A stretch of 64,000 bases of DNA from CAHJXF01 sp038225855 (GCA_038225855.1 JBBRQU010000011.1:1-64000), one strand, 5' to 3'; counted from the stretch's first letter, positions 8,607 through 18,549 are shown. Numbers and translations: made by a program. The notes: generated from the letters alone by a model not told the origin.

Positions 8607-8906
8607 ATGTCGTTCACTCACGCCGACGTCGCGCGCATCGCGCAGCTTGCGCGCATCGCGCTCACCGAAGCGGAAACCGCCGCGACCGCCCTGCAGTTGA
8701 ACGGCGTCTTCGCGTTGATCGAGACGATGCGCGCGGTCGATACCGAGGGCGTCGCGCCGCTGACGACGCCGCTGGCCGCGATCAGCGAATTCTCGCTGCG
8801 CCTGCGCGACGACGTCGTCACCGAGTCCGATCGTCGCGACGATTTTCAGCAAGCCGCACCGAGCGTCGAAGACGGTCTCTATCTCGTGCCCAAGGTGCTC
8901 GAGTAA
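8607..8906 (+). CDS. gatC: GatC, subunit C of Asp/Glu-tRNA amidotransferase
   Basis: A 99-residue subunit that wraps around and stabilises the GatA-GatB complex, which converts Asp-tRNA(Asn) and/or Glu-tRNA(Gln) to the amidated forms. The pattern VARIAQLARIALTEAE at the N-terminus and the acidic C-terminus PSVEDGLYLVPKVLE are characteristic. ATG at 8607 gives family length; an upstream in-frame start has no support. The stop TAA shares one base with the gatA start. Presence of the complex suggests the cell lacks AsnRS and/or GlnRS, which cannot be tested here. Confidence 0.95.
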   Translation: MSFTHADVARIAQLARIALTEAETAATALQLNGVFALIETMRAVDTEGVAPLTTPLAAISEFSLRLRDDVVTESDRRDDFQQAAPSVEDGLYLVPKVLE

Positions 8907-10378
8907 TGCACACGCAGACGGTCCGGCAACTCGCCCTTGCGCTTGCGAACAAGAGCGTATCGAGCGTCGAGTTGACGCAGATGTATCTCGATCGCATGGC
9001 TGCGCATAGCGAGCTCAATGCCTTCATCGACACCGACGCCGAGGTTTCGCTCGCGCAGGCACGCGCTGCCGACGCGCGCATCGCTGGGGGTGACGCGGCG
9101 GCGCTGACCGGCGTGCCGATCGCGCACAAGGACATCTACGCGACGCGCGATTTCCGTTCTACCGCGGGCTCGCACATGCTCGAGCACTACACCAGCCCGT
9201 TCGATGCCACCGTCGTCGAGAAGCTCGCAGCGCAAGGCCTGGTCACGCTCGGCAAGGCCAACTGCGACGAGTTCGCGATGGGCTCGTCGAACGAGCATTC
9301 GTATTTCGGGCCGGTGAAGAATCCCTGGGACACGCGCGCGATTCCCGGCGGCACGTCGGGCGGATCGGCCGCGATCGTCGCGGCGCGCCTTGCGCCGGCG
9401 GCGACCGGCACCGACACCGGCGGGTCGATCCGTCAGCCCGCATCGATGTGTGGCGTGACGGGAGTCAAGCCCACCTACGGCCGCGTGTCGCGCTGGGGCA
9501 TGATCGCGTTCGCGTCCAGCCTCGATCAGGGCGGCCCGCTCGCGCAGACCGCAGAGGACTGCGCGCTGCTGCTCAATCACATGGCGGGCTTCGACACCAA
9601 GGATTCCACGTCGGTCGAACGACCCGCAGAAGATTTCACGCGGCACCTCGCGAACCCGTCGCTCGCGGGTCTGCGCGTCGGATTGCCGAAAGAATTTTTC
9701 GGCGGCGGCACGTCGCCCGATGTCGAAGCCGCGGTGCGCGCCGCACTCGCCGAATACGAGAAGCTCGGTGCGACGCTGGTCGATCTCTCTTTGCCGCGCA
9801 CCGAACTGTCGATCCCCGCGTATTACGTGATCGCCCCTGCCGAGGCGTCATCGAACCTTTCGCGCTTCGACGGTGTGCGCTACGGTCATCGCGCGGCCGA
9901 CTATCGCGACCTCGAATCGATGTACAAGACCACGCGCGCCGAAGGCTTCGGATGGGAAGTCAAGCGCCGCATCCTGATCGGCGCCTATGTGCTCTCGCAC
10001 GGCTACTACGACGCCTACTACATCCAGGCGCAGAAGCTGCGCCGCCTGATCGCCGACGACTTCCAGCGCGCGTTCAAGGGTATCGATGGCAGCGGGTGCG
10101 ACGTGATCATGGCGCCGGTCGCGCCCACGGTCGCCTGGAACATCGGCGAGAAGAGCGATGACCCGATCGCCGAATATCTCGCCGACATCTTCACGCTCTC
10201 GACCAGCCTCGCGGGCTTGCCGGGCATGTCGATCCCGTGCGGCTTCGGTGAGCAGCATCGACCGGTGGGCCTGCAAATCATCGGCAACTATTTCGACGAA
10301 GCGCGCATGCTCGGCATCGCGCATCGCTTCCAGCAGGCGACCGACTGGCACGCGCGTATTCCACCGGGTTTCGAATGA
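8906..10378 (+). CDS. gatA: GatA, amidase subunit of tRNA-dependent amidotransferase
   Basis: A 490-residue amidase-signature enzyme that frees ammonia from glutamine and passes it to GatB. The Ser-cisSer-Lys triad is visible as Lys75 (IAHKDIYAT), Ser151 (PGGTSGGSAA) and Ser174 (TDTGGSIRQPAS). The Gln-binding and tunnel region SSLDQGGPLAQTAEDCALLL is well conserved. ATG at 8906 overlaps the gatC stop by one base. A small lipoprotein gene overlaps its 3' end by four bases, and gatB follows only after two unrelated genes. Confidence 0.97.
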   Translation: MHTQTVRQLALALANKSVSSVELTQMYLDRMAAHSELNAFIDTDAEVSLAQARAADARIAGGDAAALTGVPIAHKDIYATRDFRSTAGSHMLEHYTSPFDATVVEKLAAQGLVTLGKANCDEFAMGSSNEHSYFGPVKNPWDTRAIPGGTSGGSAAIVAARLAPAATGTDTGGSIRQPASMCGVTGVKPTYGRVSRWGMIAFASSLDQGGPLAQTAEDCALLLNHMAGFDTKDSTSVERPAEDFTRHLANPSLAGLRVGLPKEFFGGGTSPDVEAAVRAALAEYEKLGATLVDLSLPRTELSIPAYYVIAPAEASSNLSRFDGVRYGHRAADYRDLESMYKTTRAEGFGWEVKRRILIGAYVLSHGYYDAYYIQAQKLRRLIADDFQRAFKGIDGSGCDVIMAPVAPTVAWNIGEKSDDPIAEYLADIFTLSTSLAGLPGMSIPCGFGEQHRPVGLQIIGNYFDEARMLGIAHRFQQATDWHARIPPGFE

Positions 10379-10830
10379 AGTGGCGCATGTCATCGAGCCG
10401 CATAGGCGCGTGGTCGATCGTTGCATGTGCAACGATCGTCGCAGGCTGCGCTTCGCGGCCCACACCGATCGCCTATCGCCCGATCACGATCGATGCGCGT
10501 TGCGCGCAGCATGAGGAGGACGGCTTTCGCGAAGACGCGCACCTGTCGGTCGATGACAACCGCGTGAGCGCGCTCGACTGGCAACTGTGGGTTGGCCAAC
10601 GCGGATCGTGTCGCTTCGCGTTGCAGGACTTCAGGCAGACGCGCGAGAAGCCGCAAGTCGAACTGCTCGCTAAGGACGGCAGCCGCTGCAAGCTGTTCGT
10701 CTGGCAACAGCCCGGACGCGTGACGCTCGCGCATGCGGACTGCCAGGCGCATTGCACGACCGGCATCTACGACGAAGCGTGGCCGGTGTCGTTCGATCCG
10801 TCGTCGGGCCGCTGCGCAGCAGTGCATTGA
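10375..10830 (+). CDS. small lipoprotein of unknown function
   Basis: A 151-residue predicted lipoprotein: signal sequence with lipobox TIVAGC (Cys25), then a soluble domain with six Cys (around 43, 78, 103, 117, 121 and 147), which suggests disulfides and a periplasmic location. I do not recognise the family. The start overlaps the gatA stop by four bases (ATGA), so it is translated with gatCA although nothing links it to tRNA amidation. The next gene, a LysE exporter, follows after 13 bases. Confidence 0.7.
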   Translation: MKWRMSSSRIGAWSIVACATIVAGCASRPTPIAYRPITIDARCAQHEEDGFREDAHLSVDDNRVSALDWQLWVGQRGSCRFALQDFRQTREKPQVELLAKDGSRCKLFVWQQPGRVTLAHADCQAHCTTGIYDEAWPVSFDPSSGRCAAVH

Positions 10831-10843
10831 GCGGGAGGATGAG

Positions 10844-11467
10844 ATGAGCCTTTCTATCTGGTTGACCTTTTTCGTCGCGAGTTGGCTGATCAGCTTTTCA
10901 CCCGGGGCGGGAGCGATCTCGTGCATGAGCGTGGGCATGCGCGAAGGCTATAGCCGCGCGCTCTGGAACATCGCCGGGCTCGAGCTCGGCATCGCACTTC
11001 TGATCGCCATCGTGGCGGCGGGTTTGGGCGCGGTCCTCGCTGCGAGCGCCGTGGCGTTCGCAGCCGTCAAGTGGTTCGGCGTCGCGTATCTGGTCTTCCT
11101 CGGCGTGCAGCAGTGGCGTGCCATGCTCGAGCCGATATCGCTCGACGCAACCAGCGGCCGCACGCCCAGGCAGCTCGTGCTGCAGGGCTTTCTGATCAAC
11201 GCGAGCAACCCGAAAGCCATCGTCTTCATGCTCGCGGTGCTTCCGCAATTCATCGATCCGCATGCGCGCCAGTGGCCGCAATACACGACCATGATTGCGA
11301 CGCTGATTGGCACGGACCTGGTTGCGATGAGCGTGTATGCGTTGCTCGCCGCGAAGGTGCTTGCGACCCTGCGCGAGCCGCATCATCTGCAATGGATGAA
11401 CCGCATCTTCGGCAGCCTCTTCGTCGGCGCGGGCGTGTTGCTGGCGACGTTCAAGAAAGCTGCCTGA
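10844..11467 (+). CDS. LysE/RhtB-family amino-acid exporter
   Basis: A 207-residue membrane protein with the LysE pattern of six hydrophobic segments. The first contains FVASWLISFSPGAGAISCMS (about 9-28), matching the family motif around the conserved SPGP, and NASNPKAIVFMLAVLPQF (about 120-137) is the typical middle motif. Members export amino acids or homoserine lactones; the substrate here cannot be told. GGGAGG lies six to ten bases before ATG at 10844; the longer in-frame extension into the lipoprotein gene is rejected. It is inserted between gatA and gatB. Confidence 0.88.
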   Translation: MSLSIWLTFFVASWLISFSPGAGAISCMSVGMREGYSRALWNIAGLELGIALLIAIVAAGLGAVLAASAVAFAAVKWFGVAYLVFLGVQQWRAMLEPISLDATSGRTPRQLVLQGFLINASNPKAIVFMLAVLPQFIDPHARQWPQYTTMIATLIGTDLVAMSVYALLAAKVLATLREPHHLQWMNRIFGSLFVGAGVLLATFKKAA

Positions 11468-11577
11468 GCGATGGATTCGCATTGTTCCAGCGCGTGCGCG
11501 AACGCGAAGCGTTTCAGGCCGCTCGCGCTCGCTCCGGCCGCAGGCACGTGTCGTGCGTTGACGCAAAGGGCAAGGCA

Positions 11578-13113
<1,536 letters not shown>

Positions 13114-13123
13114 GCGGAGCCGC

Positions 13124-13330
13124 TCAGCGTTTGCCGGTGATGCGTTTCACGGACGCTCGGGGCTCGACAGGCGCAGGCGACCAACTGCGTTCTTCCAACC
13201 GGATCAGTCGCTTTTCATGGTCGAGTATCCAGGCCAGCGAGCGGTCCACCGACCTCGCGGTCTCGGCCAATCTTTCCCTGACCGCCGATATGCCCGAAAG
13301 GCGGTCGAGAATTTCCGTGATCGCGCTCAT
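13124..13330 (-). CDS. 68-residue protein of unknown function
   Basis: A short, largely helical protein (about 1-50 can form amphipathic helices or a coiled coil: EILDRLSGISAVRERLAET, HEKRLIRLEER) with a basic Pro-containing tail. No family is recognised. The ATG overlaps the TGA that ends a broken reading frame upstream (GCATGAG), so the two once formed a translationally coupled pair. Length and coupling are phage- or plasmid-like but no mobile-element gene is adjacent. Confidence 0.5.
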   Translation of the reverse strand: MSAITEILDRLSGISAVRERLAETARSVDRSLAWILDHEKRLIRLEERSWSPAPVEPRASVKRITGKR

Positions 13331-13496
13331 GCGGCACCCGGGGGCACGCGGCCGCCGCGCAGGGCGGAAAGCTCGGCGAAGGTTGCCGCCGCCTTGCGGT
13401 TGATCTCGTCGAGCGTGGTGGCCCTCTAAACCAGCATGGTTTCGGACGCGCGAGTGGCCGCGTCGAGCATCGCCAGTTCGTCGGGCGTGACGTCGC
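13331..13496 (-). pseudogene. broken reading frame coupled to the 68-residue gene
   Basis: In the frame ending at the TGA that overlaps the next ATG, the minus strand reads VGDVTPDELAMLDAATR, then SETMLV followed by an amber TAG, then RATTLDEINRKAAATFAEL and GGRVPPGAA. Codon use looks coding on both sides of the stop. No start codon suited to a full gene is seen, because the upstream end runs directly into the DUF4124 gene. It is probably a 5'-truncated relic with an in-frame stop; recoding is possible but unsupported. Confidence 0.45.
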
Positions 13497-14159
13497 CTAC
13501 CTTGACGCACCCCTGCCCGAGTCCGACAGTTCGCGATAGCGCTTCAACTCCTCGTCGTAACGCTGATTGATGCGCTCGACATCGGACTGGCGCATCTTGA
13601 CGGTGGCTTCCTCGTCGGAGATCGCGGCCTGGTTGTCGTCGACCTTGCGCCTGACGAGAGGCGGCATGCGTTTGCTCTTGTAGAACTCGGCTTCCTGCGC
13701 CAACGCCTTCTTCTCGGAATTGAGGTCGGCCAGGCGACGATGCGAGATCTTGATGCTGTCTTCGGCATCGGCGAGCGCGCGATGGCGCGCGTTGTCAATC
13801 TGCGTTTCGTTCGAATACGCCGACAGCAGCGCCATGTCGCGCCGCTTCTTTTCTCGCGCGACGTCGTCGGCAAGCCTCTTTTTCCTGTCGTCGATTTCCT
13901 TCTGCCGTTGCTGGTCGGGCGTGAGGGGTGCAGCGATCTCGCGCTTGACGACGCCGCTCGGCCCAAGCTCGCGCATCGAACGGTCGCTGCACTCGGGGAT
14001 CTGACGATCGGAAGTGATGGTGCGACCGTTGCGATCGCGACAGGTGTAGATCGTCGACTGCTCCGCGGCATTCGCGGCGGACGTTGCCGATGCCAGCGCC
14101 ACTACCTGCGCCATCACTACGGCCAGCGAGATTGAGCCACCGAGAGCGCGCGCCTTCAT
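13497..14159 (-). CDS. DUF4124-domain secreted protein with coiled coil
   Basis: A 220-residue exported protein: signal peptide (about 1-31, ending ANA), a short DUF4124 domain (about 37-70: IYTCRDRNGRTITSDRQIPEC ... RELGPSG) and a long charged helical region (about 78-212) rich in K, R, E and D that should form a coiled coil. The family is periplasmic and of unknown role. Its ATG overlaps the pyrE stop by four bases, so it is co-translated with pyrE, an arrangement that fits a passenger gene more than a pyrimidine function. Confidence 0.75.
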   Translation of the reverse strand: MKARALGGSISLAVVMAQVVALASATSAANAAEQSTIYTCRDRNGRTITSDRQIPECSDRSMRELGPSGVVKREIAAPLTPDQQRQKEIDDRKKRLADDVAREKKRRDMALLSAYSNETQIDNARHRALADAEDSIKISHRRLADLNSEKKALAQEAEFYKSKRMPPLVRRKVDDNQAAISDEEATVKMRQSDVERINQRYDEELKRYRELSDSGRGASR

Positions 14160-14878
14160 GCGGGCGCCTCGCTCATGCGCGGCGTTGCGCCGTACCGCGA
14201 GCGATAGGCCGAAACCGCATCGGCATGCGCGGTCAACTCACCGCTGTTGTCGTTCTTCAACCAATCCATGATGTCGTCGAGATTCGCGATCGCGTAAACG
14301 GGAATGCCGTATTCCACTTCGAACGCAGCGACTGCGGAGCCGGTGGACACGTCGGCCTCGTCCTCGCGTTCGTTCCTGCGCTCCATGCGATCGAGCGCGA
14401 TCACCACGCCGACCGGTTCGGCGCCCGCCGTCCGAATGATATCGACCGATTCGCGTTTGGACGCGCCGTCGGTCAGCACATCGTCGACGATGATCACTTT
14501 ACCGGCGAGCTTCGCGCCCACCAGCGTCCCGCCCTCGCCATGCGCTTTCGCCTCCTTGCGGTTGTATGCGAAGCCGATGTCGCGGCCGCCTTCATCGCCG
14601 GGCATCGCCGCGAACGCCATCGCGGTCGCGGCCGCCAGCGTGATGCCCTTGTATGCGGGACCGAACAGCATGTCGAACGCGAGGCCGTGTTCGCGTTCGG
14701 CTGCGACCAGAGTCCTCGCATAGAATCTTCCGAGCGCGGCGAGCGACGCGCCGCCATCGAAGCGGCCGGCGTTGAAGAAATACGGAGACCGGCGACCTGC
14801 CTTGGTGGTGAATGCGCCAAAGGCCAATGCCTGGCTCTTCAATGCGAAGGCTATGAATTCTGCTCGGTGATTCGTCAA
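14156..14878 (-). CDS. pyrE: orotate phosphoribosyltransferase
   Basis: A 240-residue enzyme that joins orotate to PRPP in pyrimidine synthesis. The PRPP-binding motif VIIVDDVLTDGAS and the substrate loop region FGPAYKGITLAAATA are clear, with TKAGRRSPYFFNAGRFD near the N-terminus. I set the start at TTG 14878 because AAGGAG lies five bases upstream and the resulting MTNHRAEFIAFAL aligns residue for residue with known PyrE N-termini. An ATG at 14920 would overlap the divergent exonuclease gene and a GTG at 14881 lies only two bases from the ribosome site. It is divergent from exodeoxyribonuclease III, a common betaproteobacterial pairing. Confidence 0.93.
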   Translation of the reverse strand: MTNHRAEFIAFALKSQALAFGAFTTKAGRRSPYFFNAGRFDGGASLAALGRFYARTLVAAEREHGLAFDMLFGPAYKGITLAAATAMAFAAMPGDEGGRDIGFAYNRKEAKAHGEGGTLVGAKLAGKVIIVDDVLTDGASKRESVDIIRTAGAEPVGVVIALDRMERRNEREDEADVSTGSAVAAFEVEYGIPVYAIANLDDIMDWLKNDNSGELTAHADAVSAYRSRYGATPRMSEAPA

Positions 14879-14901
14879 CACGTCTCCTTGACCCCACTGC
14901 A

Positions 14902-15765
14902 ATGCGCGCAAAACATTCAACGCCGTTCCCCATTCAGCTCCGCACTGAGTTTCGTATTATCTCGCTGAACCTCAACGGCATCCGCTCGGCCGCCAAGAAG
15001 GGCGTATTCGAGTGGCTCGCGACGCAACACGCCGACGTGATCTGCGTGCAGGAACTGAAGGCGCAGGAGGCCGACATGGCCGCGCATTTTCTCGCCAATG
15101 CCACGCACACCGGCTGGTTCCACTACGCCGAGAAAAAGGGCTACAGCGGCGCGGGCCTCTATGCGCGCATCCCGCCGGCGACCACGCATATCGGTTATCG
15201 CTCGCAGGAGTTCGACAGCGAAGGCCGCTACGTGCGCGCCGACTTCGATCGCGAGACCAAGGACGGCCTCGACAGGATGTCGGTGATCAGCCTCTACATG
15301 CCGTCGGGCTCGAGTTCGCCTGAACGACAGGAAGCCAAGTTCCGATTCCTCGACGATTTCCTGCCGCACCTCGCGGCGTTGAAAAAAGAAAGCGACGAAA
15401 CCGGTCGCGAGTTCGTGATCTGCGGCGACTGGAACATCGCGCATCGCGAGATCGATCTGAAGAACTGGCGCAGCAACCAGAAGAACTCGGGCTTCCTGCC
15501 CGAAGAACGCGCGTGGCTGTCGCGCGTGTTCGACGAGCTCGGCTGGGTCGATGTCTATCGCACGCTGCATCCCGAAGCGACCGGCGAGAGCTATACGTGG
15601 TGGAGCAATCGCGGTCAGGCGTGGGCCAACAACGTGGGATGGCGGATCGATTATCAGATTGCGACGCCGGGGCTTGCGGCAAAGGCAACGCAGGCGAGCA
15701 TCTGGAAAGAGACCAGATTTTCGGATCACGCACCGCTGATCATCGACTATGCGATGACGGGTTGA
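14902..15765 (+). CDS. xth: exodeoxyribonuclease III / AP endonuclease
   Basis: A 287-residue member of the exonuclease-endonuclease-phosphatase fold, cutting at abasic sites and removing 3' blocks in base-excision repair. Motifs are SLNLNGIRSA (Asn near 24), CVQELKAQE (catalytic Glu), SLYMPSGS, CGDWNIAHREID (Asp/Asn pair) and the C-terminal FSDHAPLIIDY with the catalytic His. ATG at 14902 is the only in-frame start; it adds about 17 residues before the conserved RIISLN. It is close to the ExoA type rather than the E. coli XthA type in its FSDHAP ending. No gene partner besides divergent pyrE. Confidence 0.93.
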   Translation: MRAKHSTPFPIQLRTEFRIISLNLNGIRSAAKKGVFEWLATQHADVICVQELKAQEADMAAHFLANATHTGWFHYAEKKGYSGAGLYARIPPATTHIGYRSQEFDSEGRYVRADFDRETKDGLDRMSVISLYMPSGSSSPERQEAKFRFLDDFLPHLAALKKESDETGREFVICGDWNIAHREIDLKNWRSNQKNSGFLPEERAWLSRVFDELGWVDVYRTLHPEATGESYTWWSNRGQAWANNVGWRIDYQIATPGLAAKATQASIWKETRFSDHAPLIIDYAMTG

Positions 15766-15783
15766 ATGCGATCCGCCGTCAAT

Positions 15784-16305
15784 CTAACCAGGTTCGGTTG
15801 GTAGGTTCCGCAACACCGAAATTCGGGCTTCATCGAGCGCCGTCGTGGCAAGTTCGCGCGACACCGATGGAAAGTCCATGAGGAATTGTGCGAGTGGCTT
15901 TCCGTCTGCAATATGATCGAAAAGAGCTTTCAATGGAACTTGCGTCCCGGCGAGCAATGCCGTTGGTCCACATTCGCCCTGCACGATTTGAATTGCGTTG
16001 TAAGAGCGGGCTGGACCTTTCTCGGAACTTTCTTTGTGCGGTACGTTACCCAGTTTTGACAATGCCGAGCCGGCGATGAGGTTCGCACCGACGGATGCGA
16101 TCAACAAACCTGCATTCGTGATGAAATTCAAACCTTCTCGATTGGGGGAGTCGAGATAGATGGGGAACAGCAACGCCGTGGCCAATCCACCAAGCGCTAA
16201 AAAAGCGCCGCCGCCGAATGCTGAATCGGCAGACGGATGTCGATAGATGTAAAGCAGAACGCCGGCTGTCGCCAGAACGTCGAACAGGATAATGATCGTC
16301 GACAT
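15784..16305 (-). CDS. membrane protein with C-terminal DUF433-like domain
   Basis: A 173-residue protein with three predicted membrane segments (about 3-20, 31-51 and 62-84), a short linker, then a DUF433-like domain (about 105-165). The domain reads GTQVPLKALFDHIADGKP followed by FLMDFPSVSRELATTALDEA, matching the DUF433 pattern of a Gly-Thr-x-Val-Pro strand and the FPxVSREQA helix. DUF433 proteins are usually small soluble antitoxin-like or DNA-binding proteins, so the membrane fusion is unusual. The gene looks less GC-rich than its neighbours and sits just beyond the broken end of an MmgE/PrpD gene, which fits acquisition by insertion or deletion. No toxin-like partner is adjacent. Confidence 0.65.
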   Translation of the reverse strand: MSTIIILFDVLATAGVLLYIYRHPSADSAFGGGAFLALGGLATALLFPIYLDSPNREGLNFITNAGLLIASVGANLIAGSALSKLGNVPHKESSEKGPARSYNAIQIVQGECGPTALLAGTQVPLKALFDHIADGKPLAQFLMDFPSVSRELATTALDEARISVLRNLPTEPG

Positions 16306-16347
16306 GCGGGGTGGGGCCTTTCAATGGCTATTCATCATCGCTCTGAT

Positions 16348-16455
16348 TTACCCCAGTATCGCGCGCTTGGCTTCGTGGACCACGCGTTCAGGAATTGCAT
16401 CGAGACGCGACTGGTTGATGAAGCGGGCGAGGGCGGCGGCGGGTTGCTGGGACAT
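16348..16455 (-). pseudogene. 5' stump of an MmgE/PrpD-family gene
   Basis: Thirty-five codons start with an ATG 13 bases after the TRAP permease stop and read MSQQPAAALARFI, then IPERVVHEAKRAILG, then TAA. This matches the very N-terminus of MmgE/PrpD proteins (the VVxxAKRxLLD helix), which are about 450 residues long. The rest is missing: homology stops at the point where DWLG would follow. MmgE/PrpD genes are often carried with TRAP transporters, so this is the remnant of the third gene of the operon. Confidence 0.7.
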
Positions 16456-16467
16456 GAAGCTCCTGAA

Positions 16468-18360
16468 TCAAAGAAACCCTATCGAGAGCCAAGGCACGAC
16501 AGCCACGACAACCAGCCCGATCAACAACGCTACCAGATACCCCACGATAGGCCGCATTCCCGCGTCCGGATCGACGCGCCCGATCGCGCAAGCCGCGTAA
16601 TACCCCACCCCGAAAGGTGGCGCGAATAACCCGATGCCCATCGCGAGCACGACCACCATCGCGTAGTGCACTTCGTGCACGCCGACGATGCGTGCGATGG
16701 GAAACAGCAGCGGTCCGAACAGCACGATCGCCGGAATCCCTTCGAGCACGCTGCCGAGGATGACAAAGGCGACGATCGAGATCGCGATGAAGCTCGCCTT
16801 GCCTCCGGGCAGCGAGCCCATCGCGTTGGCGAGCGCGCTCGAGAAGCCCGACTGCGTGAGCGCCCAGGCCATCGCGGTCGCAGTGCCGATGATGAGCAGG
16901 ATCGCGCCCGAGAGGCTCGCGGTATCGACCAGCAATTTCGCGAGCGCGCGCGGCGGGCAGCGGCGATAGACGACGGTACCGATGACGAGCGCATAGACCA
17001 CGCCGATGGTCGAGACTTCGGTCGCGGTGGCGACGCCTTCGATCACGGCCGCGCGAATGATGAAGGGCAGCGCGAGTCCCGGCAGCGCGATCGCGAAGAG
17101 CTTGGCGATCGTGCTCCACGATGCGCGTGCCGCAAGCGACACGACCTCGTCCTTCGCGCGCCAGCGCGCGACGCAGGCGAGCGCGATTGCGAGCACCAGC
17201 GCGGGCACGAGTCCGCCGGTGAAGAGCGCGGCGATCGACACGCCCGTGACCGAGCCGATCGTGATCAGCACCAGGCTCGGCGGAATCGTTTCGGACATCG
17301 CGCCCGAAGCGGACAACAGCGCGACCAGTTCGCCCGGCGCAGCTCCACGCTCCTTCATCTCGGGGAACAGCACCGGCGCGACCGCGGCCATGTCGGCGGC
17401 CTTGGCGCCCGAGATGCCCGACACCAGCACCATCGCGCCCAGCAGCACGTACGACAGGCCGCCCTTGACGTGGCCGATCAGGCTCGCGAGAAAGTCGACC
17501 ATCTTCTTCGCCATGCCGGTCACTTCGATCAACCCGCCGAGGAAGATGAAGAGCGGCACCGCGAGCAGGATCAGATGCGACATGCCCTCGTCCATGCGCC
17601 CGACCACGACCGACGACGGAACCCCGGTGGTCAGTACGATGAAGCCGAAGGCCGCGAGGCCGAATGCGAACGCGATCGGAATGCCCGACAGCACCATCGC
17701 ACCGACGCCGACGACGAAGAAGAGAACGAGGTTCCAGCGGCCTAGCGACGCGAAGACGCTCGGTGCATACGACGCGAGCGCAAAGAGTGCGAGCACGAGT
17801 GCAATCGCGATTGCCGCCGTCACCACCGCCTGCGCCAACGTCGCGCGCTCCACGAGTTGCAGCAGCGCGAACACGCCCATCAATGCGATGCCGATCGGCA
17901 GCGCCGCCGCGCGCCACGCGTTCGCGATCTCGAGCGCGGGCGTGACGATGTCCATCTCGCCCTTCGCGTATTCGAGCGCGGCCGGAAACAGCAGCGAAAG
18001 AAACACGATCGGCACGATCAACGCAGCGGCCTCGGCCCACGCGCGCCGCGCCGGTGGCAGGTGCGACACGAGCGCGGTCATGCGCATGTGCGCGCGCTTC
18101 TCGAACGCGACCACCGCGCCCAGCATCGCCAGCCACATGAAGAGGATAGACGCGAGTTCGTCGGACCACACCAGCGGTCGATGAAATACGTATCGCGAGA
18201 TGACGCCCGCGAACAGCACCGCGATCTCGACGGTGACGAGGATTGCGGCGGGGACTTCGACGGCCCATGCGAGGGCCCGCTCGATGCGCGAGGCGATACG
18301 CGCTATGCGACCGCGCGGGGTCCGAATGTCAGGGACGCCGGTTTCGAGGGCGAGGCTCAT
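16468..18360 (-). CDS. TRAP transporter, fused DctQ-DctM permease
   Basis: A 630-residue inner-membrane protein combining the small (DctQ, about 25-185) and large (DctM, about 205-630) TRAP subunits, which import organic acids with a sodium gradient. The DctQ part has the family start with VISRYVFHRPLVWSDELA. The DctM part shows the repeated GxxxG-rich helices, VSGISGAKAADMAAVAP and ASGAMSETIPPSLVL motifs and the C-terminal IGLFAPPFGVGYYAACAI. Natural DctQM fusions are well known. It follows the binding-protein gene after about 190 bases that include a repeat doublet. The substrate is not evident; the MmgE/PrpD stump downstream hints at a carboxylate. Confidence 0.92.
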   Translation of the reverse strand: MSLALETGVPDIRTPRGRIARIASRIERALAWAVEVPAAILVTVEIAVLFAGVISRYVFHRPLVWSDELASILFMWLAMLGAVVAFEKRAHMRMTALVSHLPPARRAWAEAAALIVPIVFLSLLFPAALEYAKGEMDIVTPALEIANAWRAAALPIGIALMGVFALLQLVERATLAQAVVTAAIAIALVLALFALASYAPSVFASLGRWNLVLFFVVGVGAMVLSGIPIAFAFGLAAFGFIVLTTGVPSSVVVGRMDEGMSHLILLAVPLFIFLGGLIEVTGMAKKMVDFLASLIGHVKGGLSYVLLGAMVLVSGISGAKAADMAAVAPVLFPEMKERGAAPGELVALLSASGAMSETIPPSLVLITIGSVTGVSIAALFTGGLVPALVLAIALACVARWRAKDEVVSLAARASWSTIAKLFAIALPGLALPFIIRAAVIEGVATATEVSTIGVVYALVIGTVVYRRCPPRALAKLLVDTASLSGAILLIIGTATAMAWALTQSGFSSALANAMGSLPGGKASFIAISIVAFVILGSVLEGIPAIVLFGPLLFPIARIVGVHEVHYAMVVVLAMGIGLFAPPFGVGYYAACAIGRVDPDAGMRPIVGYLVALLIGLVVVAVVPWLSIGFL

Positions 18361-18436
18361 TGCGCCACCCCAGCCATCAGAAGTACCAGTCGGCTATCTC
18401 GAATTCACGTGTGCGCGTGACCCAAGAAACGCGGAG

Positions 18437-18515
18437 TTCGTCGTCCCTGCGAACGCAGAGACCCAATGGCGTCCGTCGAAAGACGCTGAATTCCCGGGTG
18501 CGCGGGAACGACGGG
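18437..18515. repeat. REP-like inverted doublet, type C
   Basis: Two palindromic units (GTCGTCCCTGCGAACGCAG and CCCGGGTGCGCGGGAACGAC) flank an internal spacer, GGCGTCCGTCGAAAGACGCTG in part. The same spacer and related ends occur, reverse-complemented, at 33241-33316. It lies between the TRAP binding-protein and permease genes. Confidence 0.8.
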
Positions 18516-18549
18516 AGCCTTGTAGTCGGCACGTCCGCAGCGTCGCCGC

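Noticed and set aside
13124..13500. Prophage remnant
   Set aside because: Short overlapping frames are phage-like, but no phage structural, lysis or integration gene and no att repeat is adjacent.
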